From Lutibacter sp. (lineage in GTDB: Bacteria; Bacteroidota; Bacteroidia; Flavobacteriales; Flavobacteriaceae), in contig SDWL01000047.1 of NCBI GenBank assembly GCA_004195315.1, positions 1 through 9,767 of the forward strand: 9,767 nucleotides of DNA. Reading direction: 5' to 3'. Position 1 is the stretch's first letter. The number at the start of each line of letters is the position of its first letter. The translations under genes were made by a program, and so were the position numbers. The notes under the pieces were generated by a model that saw nothing but the letters and a program-made list of their open reading frames with translations, did no database searches and was not told the DNA's origin. Below are positions 1 through 5,292 of this stretch, in pieces.

Positions 1-19
1 AGATGTGTATAAGAGACAG
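1..19. other. Tn5 mosaic-end / tagmentation adapter remnant
   Basis: The first 19 bases read AGATGTGTATAAGAGACAG, the exact reverse complement of the Tn5 mosaic end CTGTCTCTTATACACATCT used in tagmentation libraries. An exact match at the very first base of a contig is best explained by untrimmed adapter, not by a genomic transposon. Bases 5-19 happen to be open in frame with the following gene, so a GTG at 5 looks like a start codon and adds five spurious residues (MYKRQ). Genomic sequence should be taken to begin at base 20. Confidence 0.95.
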
Positions 20-1630
20 ACAAAAGAAAACCCCATTAAAGACAGTATAAATTACAATGGATATTTATTTTTAGCACAAGAAGAATTAAAGTATAATCCT
101 AAAATATTATTGAATTCAATTTTTATTGAACCAAATTCTATATACAAAGATGAAACTCGTGAATTGACCCGGAAAAACTTAAGAGGTTTAAAAAACTTTA
201 GATCAGTAGATATAAAATATACTGAATTAGAAAATGATATGCTTGAAGCTTCCATTTACTTAACACCTCTTGAAAAATATTCAACAGCTTTTAATACAGA
301 GTTGACACACTCTAATATTAGACAACTTGGAGTTTCAGGGAAGTTATCGTTTTTAAATAGAAACATTTTTAAAGGATCAGAAATTTTAAAATTTTCTGTT
401 CAAGGCTCATTTTTAGATTCAAAAGATGCTGCTGATAATGAGAGTTTATTAAATGCATGGGAAATTGGTGGTGATGTTTCTTTAGAACTTCCAAGGTTTT
501 TAGTGCCATTTAACCCAACTAAAATTATTTCAAAAAAGAAATCGCCAAAAACAACTTTTACATTAGGTACAAGTTTGCAAAAAAATATTGGCTTAGATAA
601 ACAAAAATATACAGGTATTGTAGATTATACTTGGGAATCTTCATTAACTAAAAAACATAGTTTTCAACTTTTAAACGCTCAATTTATTCAAAATTCAAAT
701 GTTAGCTCGTACTTTGATATTTACAATTCAGAATTTGTTGAAATACAAAATATTGCTACTACCTATTTTAATGAAACTTTAAACACTTCAAATGTTATTG
801 ACTTTATTAACTCTAACATTAATGCAAATTTTGAAGCTTCAAACCCCAATGAATTTAAAATAGCTCAAAATATAAAAAATAGGTACAATATTATTACTGA
901 AGATGCTTTAATACCTTCTATTTCATACTCATTTACGTATAACAATAGTAAAAATTATAAAGATATTGACTTCTCTTTTTTTAGAGCTCGTATTGTATCA
1001 TCAGGAAATTTAACAACTTTATTCGTTTCAAATAAAGACGCAAATAATGTAAAAACATTTTTTAATACACCAATAGCTCAATATATAAGAACCGATTTAG
1101 AATATAAAAAATTCTGGAATTTATCATTAGAAAACGTATTGGCTTTCAGAAGTTCTTTAGGTATAGCAATACCTTATGGTAATTCAAGTACAATACCATT
1201 TAGTAGAAGTTATTTTATTGGAGGTCCAAATGATTTAAGAGCTTGGAAAATTTATGATTTGGGTCCAGGATCTACACAAAGTGGCTTAGAATTTAATGTG
1301 GGAAATTTAAAATTTATAAGCAGTTTAGAATATAGATTTAAAGTTATTAACAGCATTAAAGGAGCTTTATTTGTTGATGCTGGAAATATTTGGGATATTT
1401 CAAACTCAACTATAACTTCTTCCGAAGCAAAGTTTAACGGTTTTAATTCTTTAAAAGATATTGCCGTTGGATCAGGATTTGGAATTAGATACGACTTAAG
1501 TTTTATTTTATTACGATTAGATTTAGGGTTTAAAACATACGAACCTTACCTTCCTGAAGGAAACAAATGGTTCACTAATTATAATTTCAACAAAACTGTT
1601 TATAATTTTGGTATAAGCTATCCTTTCTAA
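20..1630 (+). CDS. tamL: TamL/TamA-like Omp85-family outer membrane assembly protein, 3' part (5' end missing)
   Basis: This is the C-terminal part, about 536 genuine residues, of an Omp85 (BamA/TamA) superfamily outer-membrane protein. Such proteins help insert or export proteins at the outer membrane; the Bacteroidota TamA counterpart is TamL. Counting from the GTG at base 5, residues about 30-95 look like the last POTRA domain, ending just before a run of alternating beta strands (about 100-541) typical of a 16-strand barrel. The hallmark loop-6 signature is at 400-414, SRSYFIGGPNDLRAW, followed by DLGPGS. The protein ends in phenylalanine (GISYPF), the usual outer-membrane C-terminal signal. 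A FVDAGNIW strand near 455-462 is also typical of the family. The gene is cut by the contig edge, so its signal peptide and earlier POTRA domains are not visible. Family assignment is firm; TamL as opposed to another Omp85 paralogue is inferred from the motif and taxon. Confidence 0.85.
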   Translation, partial: TKENPIKDSINYNGYLFLAQEELKYNPKILLNSIFIEPNSIYKDETRELTRKNLRGLKNFRSVDIKYTELENDMLEASIYLTPLEKYSTAFNTELTHSNIRQLGVSGKLSFLNRNIFKGSEILKFSVQGSFLDSKDAADNESLLNAWEIGGDVSLELPRFLVPFNPTKIISKKKSPKTTFTLGTSLQKNIGLDKQKYTGIVDYTWESSLTKKHSFQLLNAQFIQNSNVSSYFDIYNSEFVEIQNIATTYFNETLNTSNVIDFINSNINANFEASNPNEFKIAQNIKNRYNIITEDALIPSISYSFTYNNSKNYKDIDFSFFRARIVSSGNLTTLFVSNKDANNVKTFFNTPIAQYIRTDLEYKKFWNLSLENVLAFRSSLGIAIPYGNSSTIPFSRSYFIGGPNDLRAWKIYDLGPGSTQSGLEFNVGNLKFISSLEYRFKVINSIKGALFVDAGNIWDISNSTITSSEAKFNGFNSLKDIAVGSGFGIRYDLSFILLRLDLGFKTYEPYLPEGNKWFTNYNFNKTVYNFGISYPF

Positions 1631-1692
1631 ATAAACTATTACGATTTCGTTTTTTTTCTTCCCTAATTATATTTTTAACAGCTATAATTCCT

Positions 1693-1700
1693 TAATTTTG
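1693..1700 (+). promoter_or_regulatory. Probable fbaA promoter -7 box (TAnnTTTG)
   Basis: TAATTTTG at this position is an exact match to the Bacteroidota -7 consensus TAnnTTTG. It lies 40 bases before the fbaA start, giving a leader of roughly 30-35 nt. The matching -33 TTG is poor: only a T-run (1672-1676) lies at about the right distance. It is the only such box in the 110-bp gap after the Omp85 gene. Confidence 0.55.
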
Positions 1701-1740
1701 CTAGAATTAAGCTATCAATACAAATTTTACATAAAATATT

Positions 1741-2808
1741 ATGAGCCATACAATTAAACCAGGAGTTGCAACAGGTAAAGGAGTACAAGAAATTTTTAAA
1801 TTAGCAAAAGAAAAAAAATTCGCATTACCTGCAGTAAACGTAATAGGATCAAATACAATTAATACTGTTTTAGAAACTGCAAAAGAGTTAAATTCCCCAG
1901 TAATTATACAATTTTCAAATGGTGGAGCTCAATTCAACGCTGGAAAAGGGTTATCTAACGAAGGTCAAAAAGCTGCCATAGCTGGTGGTGTTGCTGGAGC
2001 AAAACACATTCATACGTTAGCTGAAGCTTATGGCGTTCCAGTAATTTTACATACAGATCATTGCTCAAAAAAATTACTTCCTTGGATTGATGGATTATTA
2101 GATGCTGGTGAGATATTTTACAAAGAAAATGGAATTCCATTATATAGTTCTCATATGATTGATTTATCTGAAGAACCTTTAGAAGAAAATATTGAAATTT
2201 GTAAAACTTATTTAGCTCGTATGAGCAAAATGGGAATGACACTAGAAATTGAATTAGGAATTACTGGTGGTGAAGAAGATGGTGTTGATAATTCAGATGT
2301 AGATGTTTCAAAATTATATACACAACCTGAAGAAGTTGCGTATGCTTATAACGAACTTAAAAAAGTAAGCGATAATTTTACCATTGCAGCTTCATTTGGT
2401 AATGTTCATGGTGTATACAAACCAGGTAATGTGAAATTAACTCCAAAAATATTAGATAATTCTCAAAAGTATATTGAAAAAGAAAACGGAACTGAAACAA
2501 ACCCTGTAGATTTTGTATTCCACGGTGGTTCAGGTTCAACTCTTGAAGAAATTAGAGAAGCTATTGGTTATGGTGTTATTAAAATGAATATTGATACTGA
2601 CATGCAATTTGCTTTTACAGAAGGAATTAGAGATTATATGAATGATAAAATTGACTATTTAAGAACACAAATAGGAAACCCTGATGGATCTGATTTACCA
2701 AATAAAAAACATTACGATCCACGTGGATGGTTACGTAAAGGTGAAGAAACATTTAAAACTCGTTTAATTGAAGCATTTAAAGATTTAAATTGCGTAAACA
2801 CATTATAA
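1741..2808 (+). CDS. fbaA: Class II fructose-bisphosphate aldolase
   Basis: This is a 355-residue zinc-dependent cytosolic aldolase that reversibly splits fructose 1,6-bisphosphate into dihydroxyacetone phosphate and glyceraldehyde 3-phosphate. Its length is close to E. coli FbaA (359), and residues align with an offset of three. The catalytic aspartate and first zinc histidine are in LHTDHCSKKLLPW (D106, H107). The acidic metal-site segment is IELGITGGEEDGVDN (E171, E178, E179). The other zinc histidines are H223 in GNVHGVYKPGN and H261 in FHGGSGS, and the phosphate-binding motif NIDTD follows near 287. The ATG start has the normal N-terminus (MSHTIKPGVATGKGV) and no Shine-Dalgarno, only an A/T-rich leader, as usual in Bacteroidota. 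It has its own -7 box upstream and a strong terminator downstream, so it looks monocistronic. No truncation or unusual residue is seen. Confidence 0.97.
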   Translation: MSHTIKPGVATGKGVQEIFKLAKEKKFALPAVNVIGSNTINTVLETAKELNSPVIIQFSNGGAQFNAGKGLSNEGQKAAIAGGVAGAKHIHTLAEAYGVPVILHTDHCSKKLLPWIDGLLDAGEIFYKENGIPLYSSHMIDLSEEPLEENIEICKTYLARMSKMGMTLEIELGITGGEEDGVDNSDVDVSKLYTQPEEVAYAYNELKKVSDNFTIAASFGNVHGVYKPGNVKLTPKILDNSQKYIEKENGTETNPVDFVFHGGSGSTLEEIREAIGYGVIKMNIDTDMQFAFTEGIRDYMNDKIDYLRTQIGNPDGSDLPNKKHYDPRGWLRKGEETFKTRLIEAFKDLNCVNTL

Positions 2809-2833
2809 TCACCACAATAACTATTTAAATTAG

Positions 2834-2873
2834 TAAAGAGAATATTTTTTTAGATGTTCTCTTTATTTTTTTT
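2834..2873 (+). terminator. Intrinsic terminator of fbaA
   Basis: The arms TAAAGAGAA (2834-2842) and TTCTCTTTA (2857-2865) pair perfectly. The stem can be extended inward to 14 pairs, two of them G-U, closing on a TTTT loop at 2848-2851. Eight T residues follow (2866-2873). It begins 26 bases after the fbaA stop codon. Confidence 0.85.
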
Positions 2874-2875
2874 AG

Positions 2876-2882
2876 TAATTTG
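2876..2882 (+). promoter_or_regulatory. Possible degenerate accD -7 box
   Basis: TAATTTG lies directly after the fbaA terminator and 29 bases before the accD start. It resembles the TAnnTTTG element but is one base short between TA and TTTG, and no TTG is found at the expected -33 distance. Its position is right for a promoter, since the terminator isolates accD from fbaA, but the match is weak. Confidence 0.3.
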
Positions 2883-2911
2883 CACTCCATTTTCAACTAA
2901 AACAAAACATT

Positions 2912-3772
2912 ATGTCATCTTGGTTTAAAAGAAAGGATAAAGGAATTCAGACACTTACTGAAGATAAAAAAGATGTACCCAAAGGATTATGGTACAAAAC
3001 GCCAAGCGGCAAAGTTGTAGATTCAGAAGAATTAAAACTCAACTATTATGTTAGCCCAGAAGACGGTTATCATGTAAAAATAGGAAGTGCTGAGTATTTT
3101 GAAATTCTTTTTGATGAAAACAAGTTCAAAGAACTTGATAAAGATATGGTATCTAAAGACCCTTTAAAATTCACTGATACTAAAAAATACACTGATAGGT
3201 TAAAACAAGCCTACGAAAAAACAAACTTAAAAGACGCCGTTAGAACTGCTGTTGGTAAATCTTTTGGAAAAGATATAGTGATAGCTGCAATGGATTTTAG
3301 TTTCATTGGTGGTTCAATGGGAAGTGTTGTTGGGGAAAAAATTGCACGAGCAATTGATTATTCAATAAAACATAAAGTTCCTTTTTTAATGATTTCAAAA
3401 TCAGGTGGTGCAAGAATGATGGAAGCCGCTATATCTTTAATGCAATTAGTAAAAACATCTGCTAAATTAGCACAACTTGCTGAAGTTAATATTCCTTACA
3501 TTTCATTATGTACCGACCCAACAACTGGTGGAACAACCGCTTCATATGCAATGTTAGGCGATATAAATATTGCCGAACCTGATGCTTTAGTGGCATTTGC
3601 AGGGCCGAGAGTTGTAAAAGATACCACAGGAAAAGAATTACCTCCTGGATTTCAACGTTCAGAATTTGTTCTAGAACATGGATTTTTAGATAAAATTGTA
3701 GAACGTAAAAATTTAAAAAAACAAGTAAATTTATATATTGATTTAATTCAAAATTTACCAATTAGAAAATAA
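2912..3772 (+). CDS. accD: Acetyl-CoA carboxylase carboxyltransferase subunit beta
   Basis: AccD is the beta half of the carboxyltransferase that moves CO2 from carboxybiotin to acetyl-CoA to make malonyl-CoA, the committed step of fatty-acid synthesis; it works with AccA, which is not in this window. The 286 residues carry the crotonase-like core: GGSMGSVVGEKIARAID (about 130-146), SKSGGARMMEAA (162-173), TDPTTGGTTASYAMLGD (about 201-217) and AFAGPRVVKDTTG (about 228-240). The N-terminal segment that holds a Cys4 zinc ribbon in E. coli AccD is present and alignable, but all four cysteines are gone: the positions are T30, the S32/G33 region, S48 and D51. The only cysteine in the protein is C200. 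The ATG start gives the usual flavobacterial N-terminus (MSSWFKRKDKGIQT). A terminator overlaps the stop codon, and the next gene is convergent. Confidence 0.96.
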   Translation: MSSWFKRKDKGIQTLTEDKKDVPKGLWYKTPSGKVVDSEELKLNYYVSPEDGYHVKIGSAEYFEILFDENKFKELDKDMVSKDPLKFTDTKKYTDRLKQAYEKTNLKDAVRTAVGKSFGKDIVIAAMDFSFIGGSMGSVVGEKIARAIDYSIKHKVPFLMISKSGGARMMEAAISLMQLVKTSAKLAQLAEVNIPYISLCTDPTTGGTTASYAMLGDINIAEPDALVAFAGPRVVKDTTGKELPPGFQRSEFVLEHGFLDKIVERKNLKKQVNLYIDLIQNLPIRK

Positions 3773-3804
3773 AAAAAGTGAGCTATTTACAGCTCGCTTT
3801 TTTT
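3771..3804. terminator. Bidirectional terminator between accD and the convergent lipoprotein gene
   Basis: GTGAGCT (3778-3784) pairs with AGCTCGC (3791-3797), with one G-U pair, around the loop ATTTAC. The stem is flanked by seven A (3771-3777) and seven T (3798-3804), so the structure reads as hairpin plus U-tract on both strands. It begins within the accD stop codon and ends 22 bases from the stop of the minus-strand gene, so it can end both transcripts. Confidence 0.85.
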
Positions 3805-3826
3805 ATTTCTATTTTTCAAAAAATTA

Positions 3827-4672
3827 TTAATTTCTACGTAATACAACTTCAGTTTCTACACCTGCTTCATTTGTGAAGATTGCAACGTTATCACAACTTC
3901 CATCTCCAAAATTTAAAGTACCACTTCTATCCTGCTTATGTAGTTCAAGAATTCCACTTACAATAAACCTACAAGCCATTTCACGTCTTAATGGTTCTAA
4001 AACATTTGCAGACAATACTGTACCGTCTTTAAATGTAGTTGTCCAATTTCCTGTAATTAGAAATATATTATCTCCAAAAGTTCTTGTATCATAACCTTCA
4101 ATCCATTCTCTAGTTTTTGTTCCTTCTCTAGACGCAAAAACGCCATCAGACCAAGTTAAAGTAGTATCAAAAGTAATTGTTGACTGAGGGTTTCCATTCT
4201 CATTTTCTCTAATTCTTACAATTGTATTTCCGCCTTCAACATTTATATCGTTGAAATAAAAATTTTCAAAAGTGTGTGAAATAGTTAAGGAATTTACATT
4301 TGTATCAATGGCATAACTCATTATAATTTTTCCACTTAGTACATTTCCGTTTGGTAATTCGCAACCTTCTCCAAAATCTAGCGTTACAGTTTTTGTTGTA
4401 GATGTTAGTATAATAGTTCTGGTAACACAAGGTAAAAAGTTTTCCATTTTACCTTCAGTTTCAGAGCTTTTTGAAAAATCTTCGTTTTCTACCAAAAAAT
4501 CATCAATAATATTATTTACTTCATCGGAAAGATCGTCTGCTTCAATTAAAGCAATAGCTTCTTGTTCAGTAATAGGGTCAGAAACTGCAACAGTATCATT
4601 ATCATTACAACTAACTAATAGCATAGTGCTAACAAACAGAAATGTTAACATTTTTAAATTTAAAATTTTCAT
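3827..4672 (-). CDS. Putative secreted lipoprotein of unknown function with duplicated cysteine motif
   Basis: I do not recognise a named family. From the ATG at 4672 the protein has 281 residues and begins with a type II signal peptide: a short basic N-terminus (MKILNLK), a hydrophobic core, and the lipobox LVSC with the lipidated cysteine at 22. This start is preferred over an upstream TTG at 4699 because it places the signal peptide correctly. After the cysteine comes an acidic linker (NDNDTVAVSD) that could act as a surface-export signal in this phylum. An acidic, probably helical segment follows (about 35-75), then a beta-rich region. Two similar units stand out: C82...LDFGEGC104 and C234...LNFGDGSC260, suggesting two disulphide-bonded lobes. 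The gene is convergent with accD, sharing its terminator, and divergent from rpsO. Surface or periplasmic location is inferred; function is unknown. Confidence 0.85.
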   Translation of the reverse strand: MKILNLKMLTFLFVSTMLLVSCNDNDTVAVSDPITEQEAIALIEADDLSDEVNNIIDDFLVENEDFSKSSETEGKMENFLPCVTRTIILTSTTKTVTLDFGEGCELPNGNVLSGKIIMSYAIDTNVNSLTISHTFENFYFNDINVEGGNTIVRIRENENGNPQSTITFDTTLTWSDGVFASREGTKTREWIEGYDTRTFGDNIFLITGNWTTTFKDGTVLSANVLEPLRREMACRFIVSGILELHKQDRSGTLNFGDGSCDNVAIFTNEAGVETEVVLRRN

Positions 4673-4786
4673 AAGATTATATTTTAATGGGTTTAACAAA
4701 AAATTAACTTTTATTGTATCTAAGACCCTGATTATTTAAAAAGGTTTAATTTCAACTAAAAATAAATAAGTTGCTTACGTAGTTAA

Positions 4787-4816
4787 TTGCAAATCAAAAT
4801 AATAATAGTATCTTTG
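4787..4816 (+). promoter_or_regulatory. rpsO promoter (-33 TTG, -7 TAnnTTTG)
   Basis: TTG at 4787-4789 and TATCTTTG at 4809-4816 are separated by 19 bases. This is an exact match to the Bacteroidota promoter arrangement (TTG or TTTG, about 19-21 bases, TAnnTTTG). It is the best promoter in the window. It lies in the divergent gap between the lipoprotein gene and rpsO and predicts a leader of about 55-60 nt on rpsO. Confidence 0.75.
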
Positions 4817-4824
4817 CCGCCTGT

Positions 4825-4843
4825 TTACTACGTTGTGTAGTGA
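4825..4843 (+). promoter_or_regulatory. Hairpin in the rpsO 5' leader, candidate S15 autoregulatory element
   Basis: TTACTAC (4825-4831) and GTAGTGA (4837-4843) form a seven-pair stem with one U-G pair and a five-base loop (GTTGT). It sits right at the predicted 5' end of the rpsO transcript, about 37 bases before the start codon. S15 is known to repress its own mRNA through leader structures that differ between bacterial groups, so a regulatory role is plausible, but this is inference from position and structure only. Confidence 0.35.
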
Positions 4844-4880
4844 TCATACATAAAAATAATTAATAAAAATTAATGTTAGC

Positions 4881-5150
4881 ATGTACTTAACAAAAGAAAA
4901 AAAAGCAGAAATTTTTGCTAAACACGGTGAATCAGCAACAAATACTGGTTCTTCCGAAGGTCAAATTGCCTTATTTACTTTCAGAATTAACCACTTAACA
5001 GAACACTTAAAAAGAAATCGTAAAGATTTTAATACAGAGCGTTCATTGGTAAAATTAGTAGGTAAAAGAAGAAATTTCCTTGACTACCTAATTAAAAACG
5101 ATATTGTAAAATATCGTGAAATAATTAAAGAACTAGGTATTAGAAAATAA
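4881..5150 (+). CDS. rpsO: 30S ribosomal protein S15
   Basis: S15 is a primary 16S rRNA-binding protein that folds the central domain of the small subunit and also contributes to an intersubunit bridge. The 89 residues match the normal bacterial length and the four-helix layout. The conserved GSSEGQIALFTFRINHLTEHL stretch covers about 23-43, a basic KLVGKRRNFLDYL helix about 58-70, and the protein ends in LGIRK. The ATG gives the expected N-terminus (MYLTKEKKAEIFAKHG), with no Shine-Dalgarno. It has a consensus promoter and a leader hairpin upstream. The rpsO-pnp order is conserved across many bacteria, but here a strong terminator separates the two genes. Confidence 0.97.
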   Translation: MYLTKEKKAEIFAKHGESATNTGSSEGQIALFTFRINHLTEHLKRNRKDFNTERSLVKLVGKRRNFLDYLIKNDIVKYREIIKELGIRK

Positions 5151-5156
5151 TTTCAC

Positions 5157-5188
5157 AAAAAAGAGGCAAATTTTGCCTCTTTTTTTTT
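5157..5188 (+). terminator. Intrinsic terminator of rpsO
   Basis: AAGAGGCAA (5161-5169) pairs with TTGCCTCTT (5173-5181) around a three-base loop, and flanking A and T runs extend the stem by about four pairs. A run of nine to ten T follows the GC-rich part. It starts within 10 bases of the rpsO stop codon and separates rpsO from pnp. Confidence 0.9.
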
Positions 5189-5230
5189 AAAATTTAGAAC
5201 ACATTAAAGAAAGCATATATTAAACTTTTC

Positions 5231-5265
5231 ATTGGTTCATAAGCAACACAACAACTAAAACCAAT
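5231..5265 (+). repeat. Inverted repeat upstream of pnp
   Basis: ATTGGTT (5231-5237) and AACCAAT (5259-5265) are perfect inverted arms with a 21-base spacer, ending 27 bases before the pnp start. They could be a leader hairpin or an operator-like site. In a region this AT-rich a seven-base pair of arms can arise by chance. No clean TAnnTTTG box is visible between the rpsO terminator and pnp, so the transcription start relative to these arms is unknown. Confidence 0.3.
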
Positions 5266-5292
5266 TGTTTAATTAAAATTAAAACATTATTT

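Noticed and set aside
52..255. Minus-strand open frame of 67 codons within the Omp85 gene
   Set aside because: It lies wholly inside the coding region of a conserved protein, has low-complexity composition and no recognisable motif; it is a shadow frame.
1641..1660. Possible terminator after the Omp85 gene (ACG-ATTT-CGT followed by T-run)
   Set aside because: The stem is only three pairs before the T-run, far weaker than the other terminators in this window, so I do not call it.
1955..2242. Minus-strand open frame of 95 codons inside fbaA
   Set aside because: It is antisense to highly conserved aldolase motifs and its composition is that of a reverse-frame translation.
3486..3761. Minus-strand open frame of 91 codons inside accD
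   Set aside because: It is antisense to the conserved AccD core, with no start context or family similarity.
3873..4094. Plus-strand open frame of 73 codons opposite the lipoprotein gene
   Set aside because: The minus-strand frame has a proper signal peptide and lipobox and is much longer; this frame has no recognisable feature.
4673..4760. Promoter for the minus-strand lipoprotein gene
   Set aside because: Read on the minus strand, the nearest match is TA-4 bases-TTTG, with the wrong internal spacing; no acceptable TAnnTTTG box with a TTG upstream was found.
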